Origin: Micromonospora echinaurantiaca
GTDB taxonomy: Bacteria; Actinomycetota; Actinomycetes; Mycobacteriales; Micromonosporaceae
Length of the DNA: 64,000 nucleotides
NCBI RefSeq assembly: GCF_900090235.1
Contig: NZ_LT607750.1
Coordinates: 2,492,501-2,556,500 of the forward strand
Direction: 5' to 3'
Part shown: in pieces, positions 1 to 13,792 of the stretch
How positions within the stretch are numbered: position 1 is the first letter of the stretch
How the letters are laid out: each line of letters begins with the position of its first letter
Made by a program: the position numbers and the translations under genes
Notes under the pieces: generated by a model
What the model was told of the DNA's origin: nothing
The model's database searches: none
What the model saw: the letters and a program-made list of their open reading frames with translations, nothing else

Positions 1-582
1 CGGCCGGCGGTGTGGAGCGGGCGACCCAACCCGCAGCTGATCGCCGAGGCGACGCAGCTGCCGCCGGGGCGGGCGCTGGACGTCGGCGCCGGCGAGGGCG
101 CCGACGCGGTCTGGCTGGCCGGGCGGGGGTGGCAGGTGACCGCGGTGGACATCTCCGCCACCGCGCTGGAGCGGGCCGCCGGGCACGCCGACACCGCCGG
201 GGCGGCCGTCGCCGGGCGGATCGAGTGGGTGCACGCCGACCTGCTGGCGAAGCCGCCCGCCGCGGACTCCTACGACCTGGTGTCGGCGCAGTTCATGCAG
301 CTGCCGCCGGAGCAGCGGCAGGAGATGTTCGCCCGGCTGGCCGCCGCGGTGGCCCCCGGCGGCACCCTGCTCATCGTCGGGCACCACCCGTCGGACCTGC
401 GCGCCAGCGCCCACCGCCTGCACTTCCCGGAGATGATGTTCACCGCCGAGGAGGTGGTGGCGGCGCTGGACCCGGCCCGCTGGCAGGTGCTGGCCGCCGA
501 GACGCGGCCCCGGACGATGGTGAACCCGGAGGGGCGGGAGATCACCATCCACGACGCCGTCCTGGTCGCCCGTCGGCGCTGA
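1..582 (+). CDS. Class I SAM-dependent methyltransferase, 5' end outside the window
   Basis: The reading frame is open to the left edge of the window, so the true start lies upstream; the GTG at 10 falls inside the conserved W-S-G-R-P-N-P stretch and is not a believable start. The family Rossmann core is visible: the glycine-rich SAM loop (ALDVGAGEGADA), then VTAVDIS as the acidic end of strand 2, and a Y-D-L-V stretch near strand 4. This matches the small cytosolic methyltransferases that begin with a W-x-x-x-Y and W-S-G-x-P-N signature. The substrate cannot be read from the sequence. The next gene begins about 250 bases downstream, so they need not be cotranscribed. Confidence 0.85.
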   Translation, partial: RPAVWSGRPNPQLIAEATQLPPGRALDVGAGEGADAVWLAGRGWQVTAVDISATALERAAGHADTAGAAVAGRIEWVHADLLAKPPAADSYDLVSAQFMQLPPEQRQEMFARLAAAVAPGGTLLIVGHHPSDLRASAHRLHFPEMMFTAEEVVAALDPARWQVLAAETRPRTMVNPEGREITIHDAVLVARRR

Positions 583-828
583 CCCCGGCGGCGACCGGCC
601 CCGGCTCCGGGATCCGGTCCGCCCCGTCGCCGCCCTGGCGTCCGAGCCCGCTCCGTCGCCGCCCTGGTGTCCGGTTCCGGCCCGGCGGCGGGACCGGACG
701 CCGCCGGCCGGCCCGGACCCTGGGACGGCGGGTGGGGTGCGGGTGCTGCCTCACCCGCCCGGTCGCCGGGCGCGGAAACGCGGCGTCGGGCGGGTAGCCT
801 TCAGCACCGTGATCGAGATGAGGCGCCG

Positions 829-2415
829 GTGACGACCCTGGACTCCACGCACGCCGAGCCGGCCGCCCGGCCGGCCGCCGCGGCCCGCCCGCTGCCGCTG
901 CGGGTGGCCGCGCCGCTGGCGATCGCCGCCGGTGTGGCGCTGCTGCTGGCGTTCCCCCCGTACGGGGTGTGGCCGCTGGCGCCGGTCGGGGTGGCGCTGC
1001 TGGCCGCCGTGGCGCACCGGCGGCGGCTGCGCGCCGGCGCCGGCCTGGGCTTCCTCACCGGGGTGGCGCTGTTCGCGCCGCTGCTGTCCTGGACGAACCT
1101 GCACACCGGCTACCTGCCGTGGGTGCTGCTGTCCCTGCTGCAGGCCGGCTACCTGGCGCTGCTCGGCGCCGCCACGGCGTGGGTGTCCCCGCTGGCCGAC
1201 CGGTGGCGGTGGGCGTGGCCGGCGCTGACCGGCCTGCTCTGGGTGGGGCAGGAGGCGCTGCGGGACCGCACCCCGTTCGGCGGGTTCCCGTGGGGACGGC
1301 TGGCGTTCAGCCAGGACACCTCGCCGCTGCTGCGGCTGGCCGCGTTGGGCGGGGCGCCGCTGGTGACGTTCGCGGTGGCGCTGGCCGGTGGGCTGCTGGT
1401 GGCCGCGGCGTGGCGGCGCCCCGACGTGCGGCGGTGGTGGGCGCCGGCCGCCGCGCTGACCGCCGGCGCGGTCGCCGTGGTCGCCGCCGGGCTGCTGGTG
1501 CCGGTCGGCGCGGCCGGCGGCGGACCCGCCGTCACGGTGGCGATCGTGCAGGGCAACGTGCCCCGGCTCGGGCTGGACTTCAACGCCCAGCGGCAGGCGG
1601 TGCTGAACAACCACGTCGACGCCACCATCGAACTGGCCGCCCGGGTGGCCGACGGCCAGCAGCGGCAACCGGACCTGGTGGTGTGGCCGGAAAACTCCAG
1701 CGACATCGACCCGCTGCGCAACCCCGCCGCCGGAGCGCGGATCTCCGCGGCCGCCGACGCGATCCGGGCGCCGATCCTGGTCGGCGCGGTGCTGCTCGGC
1801 CCGCAGCCCGGGCAGGTCCGCAACGCCGGCATCCTGTGGCGCCCCGGTGCCGGCCCCGACCTGGAGCAGCTCTACACCAAGCGGCACCCGGTGCCGTTCG
1901 CCGAGTACGTGCCACTGCGCGACCTCGCCCGGATGGTCAGCAAGCAGGTCGACCGGGTCCGCAACGACTTCGTGCCGGGCAGCGAGCCGGGCGTGCTGCG
2001 CGCCGGGCCGACGGTGCTCGGCGACGTGATCTGCTTCGAGGTCGCCTACGACGAGGTGGTCCGCGACACCGTCACCGGCGGCGCTCAGCTGCTGGTGGTG
2101 CAGACCAACAACGCCACCTTCGACGTCGCCGAGGCCCGCCAGCAGCTGGCCATGGTGCGGCTGCGCGCCGTGGAGCACGGCCGGCCGGCGTTGATGGCCT
2201 CCACGGTCGGAGTGTCCGGGTTCGTCTCCCCGTACGGGCGGGTAAGCGACGCCACCGGGTTCAACACCCGCGCCGTCGTGGTCCGGCAGCTGACCCTCGC
2301 CGACGGGCGGACCCTGGCCACCCGGGTCGGGCTGTGGCCGGAGGCGGCGCTGACCGCCCTGGCGGTGGCGGCCCTGGCCGGCGCGGCGGTGCTGCGCCGG
2401 CGGCGCGTCGGGTAG
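829..2415 (+). CDS. lnt: Apolipoprotein N-acyltransferase
   Basis: 528 residues from GTG 829. The frame is open from 667, but the first 54 codons of that longer version are low-complexity. The N-terminal half holds several membrane segments (about residues 24-240). A nitrilase-type CN-hydrolase domain follows (about 245-490). The catalytic Glu-Lys-Cys triad is present: E288 in VVWPENS, K351 in YTKRHPVPF, C402 in GDVICFE. Family knowledge: the enzyme adds the third acyl chain to the N-terminal cysteine of lipoproteins on the outer face of the membrane. The gene lies 41 bases before the polyprenol mannose synthase; in Mycobacterium tuberculosis the two activities are fused in one protein, here they are separate and probably cotranscribed. 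Confidence 0.93.
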   Translation: MTTLDSTHAEPAARPAAAARPLPLRVAAPLAIAAGVALLLAFPPYGVWPLAPVGVALLAAVAHRRRLRAGAGLGFLTGVALFAPLLSWTNLHTGYLPWVLLSLLQAGYLALLGAATAWVSPLADRWRWAWPALTGLLWVGQEALRDRTPFGGFPWGRLAFSQDTSPLLRLAALGGAPLVTFAVALAGGLLVAAAWRRPDVRRWWAPAAALTAGAVAVVAAGLLVPVGAAGGGPAVTVAIVQGNVPRLGLDFNAQRQAVLNNHVDATIELAARVADGQQRQPDLVVWPENSSDIDPLRNPAAGARISAAADAIRAPILVGAVLLGPQPGQVRNAGILWRPGAGPDLEQLYTKRHPVPFAEYVPLRDLARMVSKQVDRVRNDFVPGSEPGVLRAGPTVLGDVICFEVAYDEVVRDTVTGGAQLLVVQTNNATFDVAEARQQLAMVRLRAVEHGRPALMASTVGVSGFVSPYGRVSDATGFNTRAVVVRQLTLADGRTLATRVGLWPEAALTALAVAALAGAAVLRRRRVG

Positions 2416-2456
2416 CGGCCAGCCGGCCCCGGGCGGCGGAAGGGGGTGACAGTGCG

Positions 2457-3269
2457 GTGGTGGGCGAGGCGACCGACGTCCGACGGTCGGGCCCGGGTGC
2501 GCCCGGGCTGGGGCGGGTGCTGGTGGTGATCCCGACCTTCAACGAGGCCGAGAACGTCACCCGGATCGTGGCTCGGGTGCGTCGGGTCGCGCCCGAGGTG
2601 GAGGTCCTCGTCGCCGACGACAACAGCCCCGACGGCACCGGCGCCATCGCCGCCGCCCTCGCCGGCGCCGACCCGCGGGTGCACGTGCTGCACCGCGACG
2701 GCAAGCGCGGCCTCGGCGCGGCCTACCTGGCCGGCTTCGACTGGGCCCGGCGGCGCGGCTTCGACGCGGTGGTGGAGATGGACGCCGACGGCTCGCACGC
2801 CCCCGAGGACCTGCCGGCGCTGCTGGCGGCCGCCCGGGACGCGGACGTGGTGATCGGGTCGCGGTGGACCCGTGGGGGGCGGGTGGTGAACTGGCCGCTG
2901 CGGCGGCTGCTGCTGTCGCGCTGCGGCAACCTGTACGCGCGGCTGGCGTTGGGCATGCCGGTCTCCGACGCCACCGGCGGCTACCGGGTGTACCGGCTCG
3001 ACGCGCTGCGCCGGCTGGACCTGGCGTCGGTCTGCTCGCAGGGGTACTCGTTCCAGGTGGAGTTGTCCCGGCTGGCGCACCGGGCCGGGGCGCGGATCGT
3101 CGAGGTGCCGATCACCTTCGCCGAGCGGGAGCGCGGCAGCAGCAAGATGAGCCCGTTGATCGTGGCCGAGGCGCTGTGGCGGATCACCGGCTGGGCGGTG
3201 CAGGACCGCCGGCTGGCGGTGCGGCGTGGCCTGTACGGCACCCCGACCGGTCAGGTGCGGTGGCCCTGA
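2457..3269 (+). CDS. ppm1: Polyprenol-phosphate mannose synthase (GT2 family)
   Basis: 270 residues from GTG 2457; a purine-rich GGAAGGGGG about ten bases upstream fits as ribosome site, and GTG 2460 is an alternative. The GT-A fold motifs of the dolichol-phosphate mannose synthase family are in order: PTFNEAENV (26-34), DDNSPDGT (54-61), and the metal-binding D-A-D at 109-111. Unlike some bacterial relatives it has no C-terminal membrane segments, so it resembles the soluble Dpm1/Ppm type. Known role: GDP-mannose plus polyprenyl phosphate gives polyprenyl-phosphate-mannose, the donor for membrane-side mannosylation of lipoglycans and proteins. Its position directly behind lnt supports this assignment. 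Confidence 0.9.
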   Translation: MVGEATDVRRSGPGAPGLGRVLVVIPTFNEAENVTRIVARVRRVAPEVEVLVADDNSPDGTGAIAAALAGADPRVHVLHRDGKRGLGAAYLAGFDWARRRGFDAVVEMDADGSHAPEDLPALLAAARDADVVIGSRWTRGGRVVNWPLRRLLLSRCGNLYARLALGMPVSDATGGYRVYRLDALRRLDLASVCSQGYSFQVELSRLAHRAGARIVEVPITFAERERGSSKMSPLIVAEALWRITGWAVQDRRLAVRRGLYGTPTGQVRWP

Positions 3270-3321
3270 GCGTGGCCGTGTCATGCTGGACGGGCGGGTC
3301 GTGCGGACGGGATGGGGTGAC

Positions 3322-3840
3322 ATGCGCCGGGGACTGAGGTTCGTACCGTTGGCCCTGCTGCTGGCGGTGGTGCTGGAGCTGGCGGTTTTCGTGCTGCTCG
3401 GGCGGGCCGTCGGGTTCGGCACCGCGGTGCTGGCGGTGTTCGCGGTGTCGCTGGTGGGGCTGGTGTTGTTGCGCCGGGAGGGGATGCGGGCGTGGCGGGG
3501 GTTCCGGGCCTCCGCGCAGGCCGGGCAGCCTCCGGGTCGGCAGGTCACCGACGGGCTGGTGGGGCTGGGCGGCGCCCTGCTGCTGGCCACCCCGGGCCTG
3601 GTCAGCGGGGTGGTCGGGCTGCTGCTGCTGGCGCCGCCGGTGCGGCGGCTGGCCCGCGCCGGGGTGCAACGTGCCGCCGAGCGCCGAGTGTCGTCGATGG
3701 TCGCCGGTGACCTGTTCGGGCCCCGCCGGGTGCGGGTGCGCCGGGGCGCGCCGCAGCCGCAGCCGCGGCCGGCGGAGCAGCCGACGGTGGTCGACGGCGG
3801 CCGCGCCATCGAGGGAGAGATCGTCGAACCGGGCCGCTGA
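3322..3840 (+). CDS. fxsA: FxsA family membrane protein
   Basis: 172 residues from ATG 3322, preceded by GGATGGGG; an in-frame ATG at 3283 gives a longer, less family-like N-terminus. The protein begins MRRGLRFVPL and has hydrophobic segments at about 7-25, 29-46 and a third around 77-105 containing the family's L-L-L-A-T-P-G-L-x-S-G-V-x-G run. The C-terminal 60 residues are basic and then proline-rich, probably cytosolic. FxsA was named from Escherichia coli, where overproduction reduces phage T7 exclusion by F plasmid; its molecular role is unknown. It converges on rbpA, with a strong hairpin between them. Confidence 0.85.
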   Translation: MRRGLRFVPLALLLAVVLELAVFVLLGRAVGFGTAVLAVFAVSLVGLVLLRREGMRAWRGFRASAQAGQPPGRQVTDGLVGLGGALLLATPGLVSGVVGLLLLAPPVRRLARAGVQRAAERRVSSMVAGDLFGPRRVRVRRGAPQPQPRPAEQPTVVDGGRAIEGEIVEPGR

Positions 3841-3863
3841 ACCCGGCCCCGGTACAGAAACGA

Positions 3864-3895
3864 CGGCGCCCCGGGAGGGTTCTCCCGGGGCGCCG
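3864..3895. terminator. Bidirectional hairpin terminator between fxsA and rbpA
   Basis: A perfect 14-bp stem (3864-3877 with 3882-3895) closes on a four-base GGTT loop. It lies 23 bases past the fxsA stop and 15 bases past the rbpA stop on the other strand, as expected for two convergent genes. There is no long T run, which is usual in high-GC actinomycetes. Confidence 0.85.
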
Positions 3896-3910
3896 TGGTG
3901 TCGGTGCGGG

Positions 3911-4252
3911 TCAGGCGCGGCCGCGGCGGGTGCGGACCTCCTGCAGCCGCTCGGCGAGGATGTCCTCCAGCTCGGCGATGGAGCGCCGCTCCAGCAGCAT
4001 GTCCCAGTGGGTACGCGGCGGCTTGGCCTTCTTCTGCTCCGGCTCGCTGCCGTCGACCAGCCGGGCGACGCTGCCGTCGAACTTGCACTCCCAGGTCGTG
4101 GGGACCTCGGCGTCGACGGCGAACGGCACCTCGAACTGGTGGCCCTTGGCGCAGAGGTACTCGCGGGTCTGCCGCGGCGCGAGCTCCGTGTTGCGGTCGG
4201 ACTCGTAGCTGACCGCGCCCAGCCGGCTACCGCGCAGCATACGCTCGCCCAT
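3911..4252 (-). CDS. rbpA: RNA polymerase-binding protein RbpA
   Basis: 113 residues from the ATG at 4252, with GAGGGGAAG placed about six bases upstream; an in-frame ATG further up would add about 15 residues. The start MGERMLRGSRLGAVSYE and the zinc-site residues C34, H38 and C56 match the actinobacterial RbpA family, and length is typical. The C-terminal helix region R-R-S-I-x-E-L-E-x-I-L is the part that contacts the housekeeping sigma factor in known RbpA structures. The protein stabilises open complexes formed by principal sigma factors. A sigma-R-like promoter lies upstream, agreeing with stress control of rbpA in Streptomyces. Confidence 0.96.
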   Translation of the reverse strand: MGERMLRGSRLGAVSYESDRNTELAPRQTREYLCAKGHQFEVPFAVDAEVPTTWECKFDGSVARLVDGSEPEQKKAKPPRTHWDMLLERRSIAELEDILAERLQEVRTRRGRA

Positions 4253-4291
4253 GATCGACTTCCCCTCGTTCGTGGTGCTGTCTTCAGGTGT

Positions 4292-4319
4292 AACGGTCCG
4301 TCTCCGCCGGGCCATTCCC
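4292..4319 (-). promoter_or_regulatory. Sigma-R/sigma-H-type promoter of rbpA
   Basis: On the minus strand GGGAAT (4319-4314) is followed after 19 bases by GTT (4294-4292). This fits the thiol-oxidative-stress consensus of actinobacterial sigma-R/sigma-H (GGAAT, 18-19 bases, GTT). It would start transcription about 30 bases before the rbpA start codon. rbpA is a known sigma-R target in Streptomyces coelicolor. Confidence 0.7.
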
Positions 4320-4471
4320 GCCCCGGGCGCTGCCGCTGCTCGGGTCGAGCCTGAACAAGGGTAGCCGGCCATGACAGCCGCCCGGCGGGGTCGTCCCCGG
4401 CCGGGTGGAAACGGTGGAGTGTTTTCGCTGCCAACGGGGATGTTAGCCGCCCGAACAGAGCGGAGGGTGCG

Positions 4472-5953
4472 ATGGCTGGTGACGCGCCGGTGGCGAACCG
4501 ACCGCCCGCCGGGCGGACCTTCTTCGGCCATCCGCGGGCCCTGGCCACGCTCTTCCTCACCGAGATGTGGGAGCGGTTCAGCTTCTACGGCATGCGGGCG
4601 ATCCTGGTGCTGTATCTCACCGCGGAGCTGGCCGACGACGGGCTCGGCCTGGCCGAGTCCACCGCCAACGCCGTGTACGGCACGTACAACGCGATGGTCT
4701 ACCTGATGGCGCTGCCCGGCGGCTGGGTCGCCGACCGGCTGATCGGGGCGCGGCGCAGCGTGCTCTGGGGCGGGGTGGTCATCGCGGCCGGCCACTACGT
4801 GATGGCGGTGCCGGCGCGGTGGAGCGTGTTCGCCGGGATGACGCTGATCGTGTTCGGCACCGGGCTGCTCAAACCCAACATCTCCACCATGGTCGGCGAC
4901 CTGTACGACCGGGACTCCCCGCGCCGCGACGCCGGCTTCTCGATCTTCTACATGGGCATCAACCTCGGTGCGTTCATCGCGCCGCTGATCACCGGCTTCC
5001 TCGGTGAGAAGATCAACTGGCATCTGGGTTTCGGGGCGGCGGCCGTCGGCATGACCTTCGGCGTGCTGCAGTACGTGCTGGGCGGGCGCAACCTCGGCGA
5101 GGCCGGCGCCCGGCCGGCCGACCCGCTGCTCGGCGCGGACCGCCGCCGGGCGTTGACCCGGGTCGGGCTCGCCGCCGCCGCAGTGCTGGTCGTGGTGGTC
5201 GTCCTGGCCGTGGCCGGGCTGTTCACCGTCGACACCGTGGTCAACCTGCTCGCCGCGGTCACCGTGCTGGTCACCATCGGCTACTTCGCCCGGATCATGC
5301 TCGACCGGGAGCTCAGCGTCGCCGAACGCAGCCGGATGAAGGCGTACGTGTGGCTGTTCGTCTTCGCCGCGGCGTTCTGGCTGATCTACGACCAAGCCGG
5401 GTCGGTGCTGAACCTCTTCGCCGCCGAGCGCACCGACCGGAACGTGGCCGGGTTCACCTTCCCCGCGTCCTGGCTGCAGTCGGTCAACCCGATCCTGATC
5501 ATCATCGGGGCGCCGCTGTTCGCGCTGCTCTGGCTGCGGCTGGGGCACCGGGTCTCCACCCCGGTGAAGTTCGCCGTCGGCCTGGTGCTCAACGGCCTGT
5601 CGTTCGTGCTGATGGCCGCCGCCGCGCGGGCCGCCGTCGGTGGCGACCTGGTCTCACCGTGGTGGCTGGTCGCGGTGTACGCCATCCAGGTCGCCGGTGA
5701 GCTGTCGCTGAGCCCGGTCGGGCTGTCCGCCACCACCAAACTGGCGCCGGTGAAGTACGCCAGCCAGATGATGGGGTTGTGGTTCCTGGCCACCGCCGTC
5801 GGCGACGCGATCGGCGGGCAGGTGGCCCGGCTCGCCGACACCTGGTCCGAGCCGGTGTACTTCCTGACCTTCGGGCTGGCGTCGGTGGCGCTCGGCCTGG
5901 GCGCGGTGATGTTCGCCCGGCAGATCCGCGACCTGATGGCCGGCATCCACTGA
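4472..5953 (+). CDS. POT/PTR family proton-dependent oligopeptide transporter
   Basis: 493 residues from ATG 4472, with GGAGGG nine bases upstream. The membrane protein opens with the POT signature ExxERFxxYG (here EMWERFSFYG near residue 30), the proton-coupling motif of the family, and shows the second signature region around F-S-I-F-Y-M-G-I-N-L-G-A-F. About 14 hydrophobic segments can be counted, as for bacterial POTs that carry two extra helices. It should import di- and tripeptides with protons. The gene stands alone: rbpA is divergent and the next gene is convergent, with a GC-rich hairpin between. Confidence 0.93.
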   Translation: MAGDAPVANRPPAGRTFFGHPRALATLFLTEMWERFSFYGMRAILVLYLTAELADDGLGLAESTANAVYGTYNAMVYLMALPGGWVADRLIGARRSVLWGGVVIAAGHYVMAVPARWSVFAGMTLIVFGTGLLKPNISTMVGDLYDRDSPRRDAGFSIFYMGINLGAFIAPLITGFLGEKINWHLGFGAAAVGMTFGVLQYVLGGRNLGEAGARPADPLLGADRRRALTRVGLAAAAVLVVVVVLAVAGLFTVDTVVNLLAAVTVLVTIGYFARIMLDRELSVAERSRMKAYVWLFVFAAAFWLIYDQAGSVLNLFAAERTDRNVAGFTFPASWLQSVNPILIIIGAPLFALLWLRLGHRVSTPVKFAVGLVLNGLSFVLMAAAARAAVGGDLVSPWWLVAVYAIQVAGELSLSPVGLSATTKLAPVKYASQMMGLWFLATAVGDAIGGQVARLADTWSEPVYFLTFGLASVALGLGAVMFARQIRDLMAGIH

Positions 5954-6064
5954 ACCGGCGACCGGGACCGGGACGTGGCAGGGTGCGGCGAGCGTTTCGG
6001 CCGACGCCGCTCCGGCGTGCTGCCCCGCCGACCGGCCCGGACGCCCAGCCGGGCCCGCCGTGCT

Positions 6065-6087
6065 GCCGGCCCGGCGGGCGGGCCGGC
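6065..6087. terminator. GC-rich hairpin between convergent genes
   Basis: A perfect 9-bp GC stem (6065-6073 with 6079-6087) closes on a five-base loop, between the transporter stop at 5953 and the convergent stop at 6102. It is a likely shared terminator. Confidence 0.6.
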
Positions 6088-6101
6088 CGGCCGCCCGGGG
6101 G

Positions 6102-6686
6102 TCAGGGCGTCGGGGGCAGCGGCAGCGGCAGCCCGGGCAACCCGTCGATGCTGCGGGCGACGTGGTCCTTCTTGGCGAAGTAGTCGCTCAGCGAGGCGTC
6201 GTCCTCGCGGGCGAAGCGGCGGGCGTGCAGGTCCCGGTCGGCGTCGTAGGACATGAACGGCACCGCGTAGCCGCAGGTGTCCCGGATCAGTTCGGCGCGC
6301 ACCACGATGATCGCCCGCAGCCCGTGCACGCTGGTGTCGATGTCCGGGAAGTGCGCCGCCAGGTCCCGCCAGCGCGGGTCGTCGCGGAACACCGGCTCAC
6401 CGCGCCCGTGCACCCGGACGATGTTCGGCGGGCCCTGGAAGGCGCACCACATCAGCGTGATCCGGCCGTTCTCCCGCAGGTGCGCGATGGTCTCGGCGTT
6501 GGAACCGGCGAAGTCCAGATAGGCCACCGTGTGCGCGTCGAGGACCGCCCAGGAGCCGCGCAGCCCCTTCGGCGACAGGTTGATGGTGCCGTCACCGGCC
6601 AGCGGCGCCGTCGCGGTGAAGAACAGCGGCTGCTCCTCGATGAAGGTCCGCAGCCGGCCGTCGATGCGTTCGTACGTCTTTCCCAC
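6102..6686 (-). CDS. Pyridoxamine 5'-phosphate oxidase family protein (FMN/F420-type split barrel)
   Basis: 194 residues from GTG 6686 (the frame is open further upstream but that part is low-complexity). The split-barrel pattern is clear: FFTATAPLAGDGTINLSPKG, then L-D-F-A-G-S-N-A-E-T, then R-I-T-L-M-W-C-A-F-x-G-P-P-N-I-V-R-V-H-G. This subgroup of stand-alone PNPOx-like proteins is usually annotated as a flavin- or F420-binding oxidoreductase of unknown substrate, not as PdxH. It is last in a minus-strand run after the NRPS genes and the kinase (100-base gap), so it may be a tailoring or housekeeping enzyme. Confidence 0.8.
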   Translation of the reverse strand: MGKTYERIDGRLRTFIEEQPLFFTATAPLAGDGTINLSPKGLRGSWAVLDAHTVAYLDFAGSNAETIAHLRENGRITLMWCAFQGPPNIVRVHGRGEPVFRDDPRWRDLAAHFPDIDTSVHGLRAIIVVRAELIRDTCGYAVPFMSYDADRDLHARRFAREDDASLSDYFAKKDHVARSIDGLPGLPLPLPPTP

Positions 6687-6786
6687 CCCGGCATCATCTC
6701 CCGCCGTCGCACCCGGTCGGCCGCCCGCCCGGCGCCGTCCCACCCGCTGGCCGCGCCGCGGACCGCTCCGTCGACCGGTCAGCCGG

Positions 6787-8079
6787 TCAGCCCAGCCGGG
6801 CCGGGCGCGGATCGCACCAGCCGGTCAGGTGGGCGTCCCGCCCGGCCGCCGCGTCCAGGATCCGCCGCGCCCACACCGCGGCCATCGGCAGGTAGTCGAA
6901 CGCGTAACCGGGACCGGTGCGGTCCATCAGGTCGACGAACTTGACCAGCTCCACCAGCGCGGCGACCGGCTTGGCGACCCGCCACGCCTCCCGCAGCTCA
7001 CCGAGGGAGGCCAGCTGCCGCCAACCGTCCAGATAGGCGTCGACCTGCCGGCGCGCCTCCGGCTCGGCCACCTGGTGCAACCAGCCGGCCAGGTCGAACA
7101 ACGGGTGCGCGATCCGGGCGAAGCTCCAGTCGAACAGCAGCGGGCCGTCCGGGCGGTCCGCCGCGTTGTCCGGGTGCAGGTCGCCGTGGGTCAGACTCGG
7201 CGGCAGGTCGAGGTCGTCGAGTTCGGCGCAGCGGTCCTGCAACCACATCGCCACCCCGGTCAGCCCGACCGGGCCGGTGCCCGCGCGGTCCCACACCTCG
7301 GCGCGGCGGGTCAGCGCCGGCACCCGGTCGGCCAGGTCGTCCAGGGTCAGCACCGGGCAGCCGGCCGCCTCCAGCGGCCCGGTCCGCCCCACCGTGGCGG
7401 CCTGGACGCGGGCCAGCAGGCGCAGGGCGGCCGCGCCGTCGCGGGCCGGCGGTTGGGCGCCGAAGTCGGCGCTGAGCCACCAGCCGTGCTCGGCCGAGTG
7501 GGCCAGCACCTGCGGCACCGCCCGCGGCCAGCTCCGGGCGAGTTCGGCGATCACCCGGGGTTCGGCCACCAGGTGCGGCAGGGCCGCCTTGAGGAACACC
7601 GCCCCGTCGGTGGTCGGGGCGCGCAGCACCGTCGACGTCGTCCAGTGCCGGATCTGGCTGACCGGGCCGGTGCGGCGGGCGCCCCGCCCGGCCAGCACCC
7701 CGTCCAACCAGCCGGTGGCAGCGGCGAACCAGCCGGGCCGGTACCAGGCCGGGCGGCCCGCCGGCGCGGACCGGTCCAGCCAGTGCCGCACCGACGCCGC
7801 GCCGAACGCGGTCGCGTCGTGCCAGCCGTAGCCGGCGGTCGGCTCGCCGTCGACCGGCTCAGCCACGAACAGGGTGGTGTCCAGCGGTTCGAGCAGCGCC
7901 ACCCGCAGCCCCGTCTCGGCGGCGACGGCGCCGGGCAGCTGGCTGCTCGGCGGCGGCCACGACGCGGTCAGTCGCAACCGGGGCAGGACCAGCGCGCCGT
8001 CCCGCCGGCGGCCCAGCACCCGGCGCGGCCCGGCCGTGACGATCACGTCGATGTCGACCGCCGTGGCGGGGGCGCTCAC
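6787..8079 (-). CDS. APH-family phosphotransferase with degenerate NUDIX-like N-terminus
   Basis: 430 residues from GTG 8079. Residues about 1-130 resemble a NUDIX hydrolase fold (the A-A-E-T-G-L remnant near 53-58), but the NUDIX box lacks most catalytic glutamates, so hydrolase activity is doubtful. Residues about 140-420 are an aminoglycoside/choline-kinase-like domain: a lysine in VFLKAALP (K164), the catalytic loop HGDLHPDN (298-305) and a metal aspartate in LLFDWSFARIAHP (D317). It starts 77 bases after the NRPS-MFS gene on the same strand. By position it could modify or protect against the peptide product, but this is inference; a small-molecule kinase of unknown substrate is all the sequence shows. 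Confidence 0.75.
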   Translation of the reverse strand: MSAPATAVDIDVIVTAGPRRVLGRRRDGALVLPRLRLTASWPPPSSQLPGAVAAETGLRVALLEPLDTTLFVAEPVDGEPTAGYGWHDATAFGAASVRHWLDRSAPAGRPAWYRPGWFAAATGWLDGVLAGRGARRTGPVSQIRHWTTSTVLRAPTTDGAVFLKAALPHLVAEPRVIAELARSWPRAVPQVLAHSAEHGWWLSADFGAQPPARDGAAALRLLARVQAATVGRTGPLEAAGCPVLTLDDLADRVPALTRRAEVWDRAGTGPVGLTGVAMWLQDRCAELDDLDLPPSLTHGDLHPDNAADRPDGPLLFDWSFARIAHPLFDLAGWLHQVAEPEARRQVDAYLDGWRQLASLGELREAWRVAKPVAALVELVKFVDLMDRTGPGYAFDYLPMAAVWARRILDAAAGRDAHLTGWCDPRPARLG

Positions 8080-8155
8080 GCCGGCGCTCCGCTGCGTTCC
8101 GTGCCGCCATGAGGCACCACCGCGCTGCGTTGCCGGTTCGCTCGCTGACGCTCGC

Positions 8156-13786
<5,631 letters not shown>

Positions 13787-13792
13787 GCGGGG

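Noticed and set aside
829..3269. lnt and ppm as one fused mycobacterial-type Ppm1 protein
   Set aside because: A TAG stop at 2413-2415 ends lnt, and the mannose synthase has its own start and ribosome site in another frame.
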